DNA of 44,494 nt from JACDBZ01 sp036262075 (GCA_036262075.1 DATAJO010000029.1:1-44494); one strand, 5' to 3'. Counted from the stretch's first letter, positions 25,439 to 34,041 are shown. The notes: generated from the letters alone by a model not told the origin. Numbers and translations are program-made.

Positions 25439-26703
25439 CCCCGGACGAGCTCCGGGCGCAGCGGTGGTTCCGCGCCAAGGGACGCCCGATCGCGAGCGTC
25501 GCCGAGGTCGACCGCGCCGCGCTCGACGGCCGTGCCGCGCTCGCCGTCCTCGAGGTTGCCTACGCCGACGGCGGCGCGCCCGACCGCTACCTGCGCCCCG
25601 TCGTCGACGAGCGCGATCCGGCCGACGGTGAGGGGGCCTGGCAGGCGATCGCGAAGCTCGCCGTCGAGGGTGCGACCGTGCGCGCGACCCGCGGCCGGTT
25701 CGAGGGTCGGCCCTTCGACGCCGTGGACGAGCCGATCGACGCGCTCGCGGAGCGGCGGCTCGGCGTCGAGCAGTCGAACACCTCGGTCGTGCTCGGCGAG
25801 CGGCTCATCCTCAAGCTCTACCGGCTGCTGGAGCCGGGCGACAACCCGGACGTCGAGGTCAGCGCCTTCCTCACCGCGGCCGGCTTCACCGACACGCCGC
25901 GCGTCGCCGGCGCGCTGACCCACGTCGACGAGGCGGGCCGCTCGGCGGCCGCCGCCATGCTGCAGGCGTTCGTCGCGTCGCGCGGCGACGCCTGGGCGGC
26001 GATGCTCGAGGCGCTCGCCCGCGACCCGGAGGTCGCGACCGGGATCGCCGCGGCCGTCGGCGACCTCACCCGCCGGCTCCATGTCACCCTCGCCTCGCGG
26101 CCGGACGACCCGGCCTTCCCGGCGCGGCCGGCGCAGCCCCACGAGACCGCCGCCTGGCGCGCCTCGGCCGAGCGGCAGCTGGCCCAGGCCGTCACCGCCG
26201 TGAGCGGCGAGGCGCACGACCGGCTCGTCGCGATCGCGCCGCGGATCACCGCCCGCTTCGCCGACACGTTCGGCGCCGCCAGCGGCGACGCGCTCGTCAC
26301 GCGCATCCACGGCGACTACCACCTCGGCCAGCTCCTGGCCCGGACCGAGGGCGGCTTCTCGGTCATCGACTTCGAGGGCGAGCCGGCCCGGCCGCTCGAC
26401 GAGCGCCGCGCCCCGTCGTCGCCGCTGCGGGACGTGGCCGGCATGCTGCGCAGCCTCGACTACGCGGCCCGCACGGCCGAGGCGGGCGCCCACGCGCCCG
26501 GGTTCGACGCCGAGCGCTGGCTGGCCGAGGCACGCACCGCGTTCCTCGAGTCCTACGGCGCCGTCGGGCCGAGCGACGCCGCGCTGCTCGCGGCGTTCGA
26601 GCTCGAGAAGGCGTGCTACGAGGTGCGCTACGAGGCGAACAACCGCCCGGCGTGGCTGTGGCTCCCCCTCGCCGCCGTCGAACGGCTGGCCGTCGCGACC
26701 TGA
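25435..26703 (+). CDS. mak: Maltokinase (aminoglycoside phosphotransferase fold)
   Basis: 422 aa, typical of stand-alone Mak/Pep2. Phosphorylates maltose with ATP to maltose-1-phosphate, the GlgE substrate. The N-terminal cap starts with QRWFRAKGRPI, a family hallmark; the kinase core has VEQSNTSVVLGERLILKLYR (ATP-binding Lys), HGDYHLGQLL with the catalytic Asp294 and VIDFEGEPARPL with the metal-binding Asp312, plus RDVAGMLRSLDYA. The ATG overlaps the acetyltransferase stop. Co-location with treS and glgE supports maltokinase over a general phosphotransferase. Confidence 0.94.
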   Translation: MTPDELRAQRWFRAKGRPIASVAEVDRAALDGRAALAVLEVAYADGGAPDRYLRPVVDERDPADGEGAWQAIAKLAVEGATVRATRGRFEGRPFDAVDEPIDALAERRLGVEQSNTSVVLGERLILKLYRLLEPGDNPDVEVSAFLTAAGFTDTPRVAGALTHVDEAGRSAAAAMLQAFVASRGDAWAAMLEALARDPEVATGIAAAVGDLTRRLHVTLASRPDDPAFPARPAQPHETAAWRASAERQLAQAVTAVSGEAHDRLVAIAPRITARFADTFGAASGDALVTRIHGDYHLGQLLARTEGGFSVIDFEGEPARPLDERRAPSSPLRDVAGMLRSLDYAARTAEAGAHAPGFDAERWLAEARTAFLESYGAVGPSDAALLAAFELEKACYEVRYEANNRPAWLWLPLAAVERLAVAT

Positions 26704-26744
26704 GCGCGGCCGGCACCGGCGGCACGGGAGGCCGGCCGGGTCGG

Positions 26745-26750
26745 TAGGCT
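26745..26750 (+). promoter_or_regulatory. Putative -10 box of the nhaA-dsbA gene (TAGGCT)
   Basis: TAGGCT ends 6 nt before a GTG at 26757 and abuts an ATG at 26751. By the spacing seen at other starts, the GTG is the likely leaderless start. It is in the 53-bp gap after the maltokinase gene. Confidence 0.5.
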
Positions 26751-26756
26751 ATGCGC

Positions 26757-28646
26757 GTGACCGGCCAAGAGACCGATGCGCCCGCATCGGCGCCCGAGCA
26801 GACCCCGTCACGGCATCACCTCGCCCTCGTCCGAAGCTTCCTGAAGACCGAGGCCGGCGGCGCGGTCGTGCTGCTGGTGGCGACGATCGCCGCGCTGGTA
26901 TGGGCCAACTCGCCGTGGGGCGACGTCTACGACGCGTTCTGGTCAACCGAGCTCTCGCTGCGGGCCGGCGACTTCGTCCTCAGCCACGACCTCCAGGACT
27001 GGGTGAACGACGGGCTCATGGCCGTGTTCTTCCTGCTCATCGGCCTGGAGGTGCGGCGCGAGTTCGACATGGGCGAGTTCCGCGAGCGCCGGCGGCTGGC
27101 GGTGCCGGTCTTCGCCGCGGTCGGCGGCATGGTCCTGCCGGTGATCCTGTTCCTCGCGCTCAACTCCGACCCGGAGGCCGCCCGCGGCTGGGCCATGGTC
27201 ATGGCCACCGACACCGCCTTCGCGGTCGGCGTGCTGGCCCTCGTCGGCCGGCGCAGCTCGTTCCGGCTGCGGACGTTCCTCCTCACGCTCGTCATCGTCG
27301 ACGACATCGCCGCGGTGGCGGTCATCGCCATCGTCTACACCGCCGACGTCAACCTCGTGGCCCTCGGCATCGGCGTCGCGCTCCTCGCCGTCATGGCCGT
27401 CATGCGGGCGCGGAACGTCGACCGCTCCGAGGCGTACACCCTGCTCGCGCTCGGCATCTGGCTGGCGGCCTCGAGCGCCGGCGTGCATCCCACGGTCGCC
27501 GGCGTGGCGGTCGGCCTGCTGACCACGGCCTACCCGCCCACCCGCGCCTCGCTCGAGGAGGCGACCGGCACGACCCGCGCGTTCCGCCAGCGACCGACGC
27601 CGGTCCTCGCCGAGCACGCCGCGCGGCGCATCCGCATGGCGCTCTCGCCGAACGAACGCGTCCAGCACGCGCTCCATCCGTGGAGCAGCTTCGTCATCGT
27701 CCCGCTCTTCGCGCTCGCCAACGCCGGGCTGGACCTCAGCCCCGAGCTCCTCGAGCGCGCGTTCGGCTCGACCCTCGTCCTCGGCATCATCCTCGGGCTC
27801 GTGGTCGGCAAGACCGTCGGCATCCCGGCCGGGGCGTGGCTCGCGTCGCGGCCGTGGCTGGGGGGCTCGGCGCTGGCGGTCGGATGGCCGTCGCTCATCG
27901 CCTCCTCGGCGGTGGCCGGCATCGGCTTCACGATGTCCCTCCTCATCGCCGAGCTGAGCTACGCCGGCCCGCTCCTCGACGAGGCGAAGCTCGGGATCCT
28001 CCTGGCCTCGACCATCGCCGCCGGGCTGAGCATCGCGCTGTTCTTCGGGCTGTCGCGCCTGCCCGGCGAGGTGCTCCGTCGTGCCGAGGCGCGGACGGCA
28101 CTGCCGCTGCCGGACCTCACCGAGCCGGTCGACGACGTGCGCGACCATGTCCGCGGTCCGCTCGATGCACCCGTGACGCTGGTCGAGTACGGCGACTTCG
28201 AGTGCCCGCACTGCGGCCGGGCCGCGCCGGTCGTGAAGGAGCTGCTGGAGGAGTTCGACGACCGATTGCGCCTCGTGTTCCGCCATCTGCCACTGCCGGA
28301 CGTCCATCCCAACGCCGCCCTGGCGGCCGAGGCGGCCGAGGCGGCCCACGCGCAGGGCGCGTTCTGGCCGATGCACGACCTGCTCTTCAGCCGCCAGCAC
28401 GCCCTCGCCTATGGCGACCTCGTCCGGTACGCGGCCGAGCTCGGGCTCGACGTCGCGCAGTTCGAGGACGACCTGCGCTCGGGCCGGCACGCGCCGCGCG
28501 TGGCGCAGGACGTGAACAGCGCCGAGGAGGCAGGCGTCGCCGGCACCCCGACCTTCTTCGTCAACGAGGTCCTGTACCGCGGCCACGGGCCCGGCGCGCT
28601 GCGCGAGGCGATCGAGCGCGCCATCGCCGTGGCGGAGCGGCCCTGA
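26757..28646 (+). CDS. nhaA: Na+/H+ antiporter NhaA fused to a C-terminal DsbA-like thioredoxin domain
   Basis: 629 aa. Residues about 20-430 are NhaA with eleven or twelve helices: LIGLEVRREF, MATDTAFAVGVLAL, and VIVDDIAAV with the sodium-binding pair Asp182-Asp183, then GIGFTMSLLIAELSY. Residues about 455-629 form a DsbA-type thioredoxin domain with FECPHCGRA (CPHC at 483-486) and the cis-proline loop GVAGTPTFFVN. The antiporter exchanges sodium for protons; the fused domain could be a redox regulator or an oxidase. This fusion architecture occurs in high-GC Gram-positive bacteria, as far as I recall. The GTG at 26757 is preferred to ATG 26751. It stands alone after mak, with a -10 box of its own. 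Confidence 0.92.
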   Translation: MTGQETDAPASAPEQTPSRHHLALVRSFLKTEAGGAVVLLVATIAALVWANSPWGDVYDAFWSTELSLRAGDFVLSHDLQDWVNDGLMAVFFLLIGLEVRREFDMGEFRERRRLAVPVFAAVGGMVLPVILFLALNSDPEAARGWAMVMATDTAFAVGVLALVGRRSSFRLRTFLLTLVIVDDIAAVAVIAIVYTADVNLVALGIGVALLAVMAVMRARNVDRSEAYTLLALGIWLAASSAGVHPTVAGVAVGLLTTAYPPTRASLEEATGTTRAFRQRPTPVLAEHAARRIRMALSPNERVQHALHPWSSFVIVPLFALANAGLDLSPELLERAFGSTLVLGIILGLVVGKTVGIPAGAWLASRPWLGGSALAVGWPSLIASSAVAGIGFTMSLLIAELSYAGPLLDEAKLGILLASTIAAGLSIALFFGLSRLPGEVLRRAEARTALPLPDLTEPVDDVRDHVRGPLDAPVTLVEYGDFECPHCGRAAPVVKELLEEFDDRLRLVFRHLPLPDVHPNAALAAEAAEAAHAQGAFWPMHDLLFSRQHALAYGDLVRYAAELGLDVAQFEDDLRSGRHAPRVAQDVNSAEEAGVAGTPTFFVNEVLYRGHGPGALREAIERAIAVAERP

Positions 28647-28681
28647 TGCCGCCATCCGTCGCCCGGTAGCGCGACGCGGCG

Positions 28682-29314
28682 ATGGTCGACCTCGTCCTCG
28701 CGCTCGACCTGGTCGGCACCTTCGTCTTCGCGCTGAGCGGGGGCATGGCCGGCGTCCGCCATCGGCTCGACCTGTTCGGCGTCCTCGTCCTGTCGCTGGC
28801 GGCCGGCAATGCCGGCGGCATCACCCGCGACCTGCTCATCGGCGACGTTCCGCCCGGACCGATCGCCGACTGGCCGTACCTGACCGTGTCGCTCCTCGCC
28901 GGCGTGCTCGCCTTCTTCGGGTACCGGGCGCTCCTGCGGCTCCAGAACGCGGTGCTCGTCTTCGACGCCGCCGGGCTCGCCGTGTTCGCCGTGTCCGGCG
29001 GCCTCAAGGCCTTCGCCTTCGGTCTCAACCCGCTGGCGGCGGTCCTGCTCGGCACGCTGACCGGGATCGGCGGCGGGATGGTGCGCGATCTCCTCGTGCG
29101 CGAGGTGCCGATCGTCCTGCGCGCCGAGCTCTACGCCGTGGCCGCGCTCGTCGGGGCCGCGGTCGCCGTCGGCGGCGAGATGCTCGGGCTGCCGGCGGCA
29201 CCGGTGGCGGTGGCCGGCGCGGTCGTGTGCTTCGGGCTGCGCATCGCGGCCGTCTGGCGCGGCTGGGACCTGCCGGTCAGCCGCTGGGCCGATGGCGCCG
29301 GCGACGAGCAGTAG
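28682..29314 (+). CDS. TRIC-type cation channel family protein (UPF0126)
   Basis: 210 aa with seven hydrophobic helices in two inverted repeats. Each repeat carries the TRIC loop: NAGGITRDLLIGDVPP (about residue 40-56) and GIGGGMVRDLLVREVP (about 127-142), with conserved Gly-Gly and Arg-Asp. Bacterial TRIC homologues are trimeric potassium-permeable channels; their physiological role is unclear. It starts 35 bp after nhaA-dsbA in the same direction and may be cotranscribed, which pairs two ion transporters. It ends 9 bp from a convergent gene. Confidence 0.9.
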   Translation: MVDLVLALDLVGTFVFALSGGMAGVRHRLDLFGVLVLSLAAGNAGGITRDLLIGDVPPGPIADWPYLTVSLLAGVLAFFGYRALLRLQNAVLVFDAAGLAVFAVSGGLKAFAFGLNPLAAVLLGTLTGIGGGMVRDLLVREVPIVLRAELYAVAALVGAAVAVGGEMLGLPAAPVAVAGAVVCFGLRIAAVWRGWDLPVSRWADGAGDEQ

Positions 29315-29323
29315 CCGCGGGGC

Positions 29324-29896
29324 CTAGAACCGGAAGCGGGACCAGGCGCCGAAGCAGGCGAGGCCGGCGGCCAGCGCCGCCCACGGCCCCTGGCTGTAGA
29401 CGTAGCCCATGAGGGCGAACTCCTCGCCCCCGCCGAACTGCGCGGCGTACATCGCGGCCCCGATGACGAAGGCCGCGGCGGCCCCGACGAGGATGCCGCC
29501 GAACAGCATGGCCACGAGCTTCGGCCCGCGCTTGAAGCCGACGAAGCGGATGACGGCATCGGCGATGACGCCGCCCCCGAACCAGGCGAGGAGGAGTCCG
29601 AAGAAGCCGATCTGGCCACTGAACAGCCCTACCACGAAGCCGCCGGCGACGGAGACGGCGAGGCCGATGGCCAGCTGCGAGGGCCGGATCGTGGTCAGCG
29701 GGTCGCGGGCGGGGCGACCGCATTCGCGGCAGCGGAAGCCGACCGGACCCTGCATCGCGCAGCGCGTGCAGATCGGCTGGTCGCATCGGCCGCACCGGAC
29801 CCAGGTCTCGCGATCCGGGTGGCGGTAGCAGCGCAGGGCCTCGGAACCGTCGTCGCCGTCGGCGGCAAACGCCGCGGCGCCATCCTGCGTCGTCAC
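29324..29896 (-). CDS. B-box-type zinc-ribbon membrane protein
   Basis: About 190 aa. The N-terminus has a zinc-binding region CYRHPDRETWVRCGRC, then ICTRCAMQGPVGFRC, RECG, the same type found at the N-terminus of some bacterial rhomboid proteases. Instead of a rhomboid domain three to four hydrophobic helices follow, without a visible GxSG serine, so no protease activity is suggested. The start is a GTG at 29896, chosen because TAACGT ends 8 nt upstream; an ATG at 29932 would add 12 residues. It is divergent from glgX, separated by 83 bp with two facing -10 boxes. Function unknown. Confidence 0.75.
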   Translation of the reverse strand: MTTQDGAAAFAADGDDGSEALRCYRHPDRETWVRCGRCDQPICTRCAMQGPVGFRCRECGRPARDPLTTIRPSQLAIGLAVSVAGGFVVGLFSGQIGFFGLLLAWFGGGVIADAVIRFVGFKRGPKLVAMLFGGILVGAAAAFVIGAAMYAAQFGGGEEFALMGYVYSQGPWAALAAGLACFGAWSRFRF

Positions 29897-29904
29897 GGCG
29901 ATCA

Positions 29905-29910
29905 ACGTTA
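29905..29910 (-). promoter_or_regulatory. Putative -10 box of the B-box zinc-ribbon gene (TAACGT)
   Basis: On the - strand TAACGT ends 8 nt before the GTG at 29896. Its spacing fits the leaderless pattern and guided the choice of start. Confidence 0.45.
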
Positions 29911-29951
29911 CCGGCGCGCCGCCATCGGTCAAGCGGTCCGAACGTGGCCGC

Positions 29952-29957
29952 TATGAT
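29952..29957 (+). promoter_or_regulatory. Putative -10 box of glgX (TATGAT)
   Basis: TATGAT lies 22 nt before the glgX ATG at 29980. A GAGG motif (29971-29974) sits 5 nt before the ATG, so a very short leader with a weak Shine-Dalgarno is likely. Confidence 0.45.
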
Positions 29958-29979
29958 CGGGGCTCCCCGTGAGGCACCG

Positions 29980-32118
29980 ATGGCGCTGAGAGTCTGGCGC
30001 GGCAATCCATATCCGCTGGGCGCGACCTGGGACGGGTCGGGCGTGAACTTCGCGATCTTCAGCGAGCACGCCGAGGCGGTCGACCTCTGCCTGTTCGACG
30101 CCGATGGCACCGAGCAGCGCATCCGCCTGATCGAGCAGACCGATCTCGTGTGGCACTGCTACCTGCCCGACGTGCGCCCCGGCCAGCGCTACGGGTACCG
30201 CGTCCACGGGCCGTATGCGCCCGAGCAGGGGCACCGCTTCAACCCGCACAAGCTCCTGGTCGACCCGTACGCGAAGCGCTTCGACGGCACGATCCGCTGG
30301 GACGACTCGATGTTCGGCTACCGCATCGGCGCGGAGGAGGGCGACCTCGTCCCCGACGAGCGCGACAGCGCGCCGTTCACGCCGAAGAGCGTCGTCGTCA
30401 ACCACGCCTTCGTGTGGGGTGGCGACGCGGCGCCGCGCACCCCGTTCGATCGGACGCTCATCTACGAGGTCCACGTCAAGGGCTTCACGAAGCGCCACCC
30501 CGACGTGCCCGAGGAGCTGCGCGGCACGTACGCCGGCCTCGGCTCGGGACCGGCCCTCGACTACCTCACCAGCCTCGGGATCACCGCCGTCGAGCTCCTG
30601 CCGGTCCACCAGTTCGTCGACGACCGGCACCTCGTCGAGCGCGGGCTGACGAACTACTGGGGCTACAACACCATCGGCTTCTTCGCGCCCGACATCCGCT
30701 ACTCGGCCACCGGCGAGCCGGTGAGCGAGTTCAAGACGATGGTGAAGCGGCTCCACGACGCCGGGATCGAGGTCATCCTCGACGTCGTCTACAACCACAC
30801 CGGCGAGGGCAACCACCTCGGCCCGACGCTGAGCTTCCGCGGCATCGACAACGCGTCGTACTACCGGCTCAGCCCCGAGGACCGGCGCTACTACATCGAC
30901 TACACCGGTACCGGCAACACGCTCGACGCCACCTCGCCGCGGGTCCTCCAGCTGATCATGGACTCCCTGCGCTACTGGACGACCGAGATGCACGTCGACG
31001 GCTTCCGCTTCGATCTCGCCTCGGCCCTGGCGCGCGAGATGTACGACGTCGACAAGCTCGGCAGCTTCTTCGACATCATCGGCCAGGACCCGGTCATCAG
31101 CCAGGTGAAGCTCATCGCCGAGCCGTGGGACGTCGGGCCGGGCGGCTACCAGGTCGGCAACTTCCCGGTCGGCTGGGCCGAGTGGAACGGCAAGTATCGC
31201 GACACGGTGCGCCGCTTCTGGAAGGGCGTCGGCGGCCAGACCGCCGAGCTGGCGTATCGGCTCACCGGCTCGTCCGACCTGTATGCCTCGTCGGGCCGCC
31301 GTCCGCACGCGAGCATCAACTTCGTCACCTCGCACGACGGCTTCACGCTCAACGACCTCGTCAGCTACGAGCGCAAGCACAACGAGGCCAACGGCGAGGA
31401 CAACCGCGACGGCGACGACAACAACGAGTCGATGAACTTCGGCGTCGAGGGGCCGACCGAGGACGAGCGGATCATCGAGCTCCGCGAGCGCCAGAAGCGG
31501 AACTTCCTCGCCACCCTGCTCCTGTCCCAGGGGGTGCCGATGCTCCTCGGCGGCGACGAGATCAGCCGCACGCAGCAGGGCAACAACAACGCCTACGCCC
31601 AGGACAACGAGATCAGCTGGTTCGACTGGTCGCTCGACCGCCGCAAGCGCCAGCTCCTGTCGTTCACCCGCTCGCTCATCCGGCTCTTCGCCCAGCATCC
31701 CGTCCTCCGCCGACGGCGCTTCTTCCAGGGCCGCCAGATCCGCGGCTCGCGGATCAAGGACCTGACCTGGTACGCCCCCGACGGCACCGAGATGACCGAC
31801 GAGCAGTGGGACGCCCCGGGCGTGAAGGCGCTCGGCGTCCAGTACGCCGGCGACGCGATCGACGAGCGCGGCCCGCGTGGCGAGCGGATCGTGGACGACA
31901 CGTTCCTCATCATCCTCAACGCCGACGAGCGGCCGGTGGCGTTCACGCTGCCGAACCACGAGGCCGCGAAGCGCTGGGAGGTCGTGTTCGACACGGTCCA
32001 CCCCACCTTCGGCGGCGCGCAGGGCGAGTTCGAGGCCGGCACGCCGTACCGCGTCGCCGAGCGCTCGGTCGTCTGCCTGCGGCGGCTGCCGCGCGTCCGC
32101 CGCAGCTCGGCGACGTAG
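29980..32118 (+). CDS. glgX: Glycogen debranching enzyme GlgX (isoamylase type)
   Basis: 712 aa, normal length. Hydrolyses alpha-1,6 branches of glycogen. It opens MALRVWRGNPYPLGATWDGSGVNFAIFSEHA, the standard GlgX N-terminal CBM48. The GH13 domain has DVVYNHTGEGN, nucleophile Asp345 in FRFDLASALA, acid/base Glu381 in IAEPWDVGPGGYQVG, and SHDGFTLNDLVSYERKHN. ATG 29980 was chosen over the in-frame ATG at 29944 because the family begins here and TATGAT overlaps the longer form. malQ follows after 21 bp, so glucan degradation genes are paired. Confidence 0.96.
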   Translation: MALRVWRGNPYPLGATWDGSGVNFAIFSEHAEAVDLCLFDADGTEQRIRLIEQTDLVWHCYLPDVRPGQRYGYRVHGPYAPEQGHRFNPHKLLVDPYAKRFDGTIRWDDSMFGYRIGAEEGDLVPDERDSAPFTPKSVVVNHAFVWGGDAAPRTPFDRTLIYEVHVKGFTKRHPDVPEELRGTYAGLGSGPALDYLTSLGITAVELLPVHQFVDDRHLVERGLTNYWGYNTIGFFAPDIRYSATGEPVSEFKTMVKRLHDAGIEVILDVVYNHTGEGNHLGPTLSFRGIDNASYYRLSPEDRRYYIDYTGTGNTLDATSPRVLQLIMDSLRYWTTEMHVDGFRFDLASALAREMYDVDKLGSFFDIIGQDPVISQVKLIAEPWDVGPGGYQVGNFPVGWAEWNGKYRDTVRRFWKGVGGQTAELAYRLTGSSDLYASSGRRPHASINFVTSHDGFTLNDLVSYERKHNEANGEDNRDGDDNNESMNFGVEGPTEDERIIELRERQKRNFLATLLLSQGVPMLLGGDEISRTQQGNNNAYAQDNEISWFDWSLDRRKRQLLSFTRSLIRLFAQHPVLRRRRFFQGRQIRGSRIKDLTWYAPDGTEMTDEQWDAPGVKALGVQYAGDAIDERGPRGERIVDDTFLIILNADERPVAFTLPNHEAAKRWEVVFDTVHPTFGGAQGEFEAGTPYRVAERSVVCLRRLPRVRRSSAT

Positions 32119-32139
32119 TCCCGGCGCACCGATGCGCGC

Positions 32140-33972
32140 ATGAGCCCGCTCGTCGACGAGGCGTACGTCGACGCCTACCGTCGCCGGCGGCCGATCGCGC
32201 CCCAGGACCGCGCGGCGGTGTACGCGGCCATGGGCCTCGAGCCCGACGAGGAGCCGGTCGACGACGGGTCGATCGCCGTCGTGCGCCCCGGCGCCGCGCT
32301 CCCCGAGCCGGGCGAGGTCGTCCTCGACGACGGGTCCTCGATCGGGCGCGTCGATCGCCTGCCGCGCGACGTGCCGTTCGGCTATCACCGCCTCTTCGGC
32401 GCCGGCGGCGTCGAGCGGCTGCTCATCGTCGGGCCGGGCCGATGCCACCTCCCGCGCGGCCTCCGCGCCTGGGGCTGGGCGGTCCAGCTCGCAACGATGC
32501 GGTCGCGCCGCAGCTGGGGCATCGGCGACCTGGCCGACCTCGGCCGGCTGGCGCGCTGGTCGGCCGATGCCGGCGCCGGGTTCCTCGCCGTCAGCCCGCT
32601 CGGGGCCCCGAACCCCGGCCCGCAGCCGGAGCCGTCGCCGTACTACCCGAGCACGCGACGCTTCGGGAACCCGCTCCACCTCGACGTGGCGGCCGTCGCC
32701 GCGGAGACGGGCGCCGGCCTCGACGACCTCGTCGAGCGCGGGGAGCGGCTGAGCCTCGCGCCGATCGTCGATCGGGCCGCCGTCCTCGCCGTGAAGCGCG
32801 AGGCGCTCGAGCGGATCTGGCGCGCCGGGGTGGACCGGTCGGCCGTCGAGGCGTGGCTCCGGACCGTCGACGCCGACGCCGTGCTGCGCTGGGCGACGTT
32901 CAACGTCCTCACCGAGCGCCACGGGCCCGGCTGGCAGTCGTGGCCGGACGCGCTGCGCGACCCGTCCTCGGAGGCGGTGGCCCGGGTCCGGCGCGACGAC
33001 GCGGAGGCGGTCGCCTTCCACGCCTGGGTCCAGTGGTGCTTCGATCGCCAGCTCGCCACCGCCTCGGAGCCGCTGGCGCGCATCGCCGACATGCCGGTCG
33101 GCGTCGATCCGGGCGGCTTCGACGCCTGGGACTGGCAGGGCCAGCTGGCGCTCGGCGCATCGGTCGGGGCGCCGCCGGACCGGTTCAACAAGCTGGGCCA
33201 GGACTGGGGGCTGCCGCCGTTCGTGCCGCATCGGCTGCGGGCGGCCGGCTACCGGCCGTTCATCGACACCATCCGTGCCCAGCTGCGCCATGCGCGCGGC
33301 CTGCGGATCGACCACGTGCTCGGCCTGTTCCGGCTGTGGTGGGTGCCCCACGGCCACGGCGCCGATCGTGGCGCGTACGTCCGCTACCCGACCGACGAGC
33401 TGCTCGAGATCGTGGCCATCGAGAGCCATCGGGCCGGGGCGCTGATCATCGGCGAGGACCTCGGCACCGTGCCGCCCGGCGTGCGCCGGACGCTTCGCGA
33501 TCGCAACCTGCTGTCGACGCGGCTCGTGCTCTTCGAGCGCCAGCCGCCCGAGCGCTATCCGCGCCACGCGTTCGCCGCGGTCACGACCCACGACCTGCCG
33601 ACGATCGCCGGCGCGCTGAGCGGGTCCGACCTCGACGACCAGGCGCGCTCGGGGGTGCCGCCCGATCCGGAGGGCCTCGCGACGCTCAGGGGCCGCATCC
33701 TCGCCGTCGCCGGTGTGCCCGATGCGACCGACCGGTGGCGCGTGGTGCGCGACGTCCATCGCCGCCTGGCGGCCGCGCCGCCGGCCCTCGTGGCGGCCAC
33801 GCTCGAGGACGCGCTGGGCGTCGAGGCACGGCCCAACCTGCCGGGAACGTCCGCCGCGCAGCGCCCGAACTGGTCGATCGCGCTGCCGCTGCCGCTCGAG
33901 GAGCTCGTCGCCGATCCCGACGTCACCGCCCTGGCGGCCACTCTGCGCGAGGGCCGTTCGGCCGGGGGTTGA
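32140..33972 (+). CDS. malQ: 4-alpha-glucanotransferase (amylomaltase, GH77)
   Basis: 610 aa. Transfers alpha-1,4-glucan segments between chains, recycling short maltodextrins from GlgX. After about 110 residues of N-terminal domain, the GH77 core has SRRSWGIGDLADL, SPYYPSTRRFGNPLHLDV, nucleophile Asp391 in LRIDHVLGLFR, acid/base Glu439 in IIGEDLGTVP and THDLPTIAG. The ATG at 32140 gives the usual start; a CCGATG slightly upstream is out of frame. It is the second gene of the glgX transcript and ends just before the promoter region of the methyltransferase. Confidence 0.94.
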   Translation: MSPLVDEAYVDAYRRRRPIAPQDRAAVYAAMGLEPDEEPVDDGSIAVVRPGAALPEPGEVVLDDGSSIGRVDRLPRDVPFGYHRLFGAGGVERLLIVGPGRCHLPRGLRAWGWAVQLATMRSRRSWGIGDLADLGRLARWSADAGAGFLAVSPLGAPNPGPQPEPSPYYPSTRRFGNPLHLDVAAVAAETGAGLDDLVERGERLSLAPIVDRAAVLAVKREALERIWRAGVDRSAVEAWLRTVDADAVLRWATFNVLTERHGPGWQSWPDALRDPSSEAVARVRRDDAEAVAFHAWVQWCFDRQLATASEPLARIADMPVGVDPGGFDAWDWQGQLALGASVGAPPDRFNKLGQDWGLPPFVPHRLRAAGYRPFIDTIRAQLRHARGLRIDHVLGLFRLWWVPHGHGADRGAYVRYPTDELLEIVAIESHRAGALIIGEDLGTVPPGVRRTLRDRNLLSTRLVLFERQPPERYPRHAFAAVTTHDLPTIAGALSGSDLDDQARSGVPPDPEGLATLRGRILAVAGVPDATDRWRVVRDVHRRLAAAPPALVAATLEDALGVEARPNLPGTSAAQRPNWSIALPLPLEELVADPDVTALAATLREGRSAGG

Positions 33973-34001
33973 CACGCGGTCGTACGCTCTTGGTCAATCG
34001 T

Positions 34002-34019
34002 ATTAGTCAACCGACTAAT
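34002..34019. promoter_or_regulatory. Palindromic operator candidate for the adjacent TetR regulator
   Basis: ATTAGTC, AACC, GACTAAT: a perfect 7-bp inverted repeat with a 4-nt centre, AT-rich against a GC-rich background. The half site and size are typical of TetR-family operators, and a TetR gene lies one gene downstream. TTGACA occurs at 33969-33974 and TATTAG at 34001-34006, but their spacing is not canonical, so the promoter position is uncertain. Confidence 0.6.
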
Positions 34020-34030
34020 GCAGGAGCCAC

Positions 34031-34036
34031 AGGAGG
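34031..34036 (+). promoter_or_regulatory. Strong Shine-Dalgarno of the methyltransferase gene
   Basis: AGGAGG lies 5 nt before the ATG at 34042 and decides the start over an in-frame ATG at 34018 that falls inside the operator. Such a strong site is unusual here. Confidence 0.7.
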
Positions 34037-34041
34037 CTGTC

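Noticed and set aside
29324..29896. Rhomboid protease call for the B-box zinc-ribbon membrane protein
   Set aside because: The zinc-binding N-terminus resembles that of some rhomboids, but no GxSG serine or catalytic His in the helices is visible.
29929..33975. A 1348-residue open frame on the - strand across glgX and malQ
   Set aside because: It mirrors codon-third-position GC of the + strand genes, is rich in Arg, Glu, Asp and Val without domain motifs, and both genes opposite have clear catalytic residues.
33969..33988. TTGACA and TACGCT as a normal promoter for the methyltransferase
   Set aside because: The spacer is only 8 bp, too short for a sigma-70-type promoter. TTGACA with TATTAG (34001) is too far apart at 26 bp. 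The real promoter remains undetermined.
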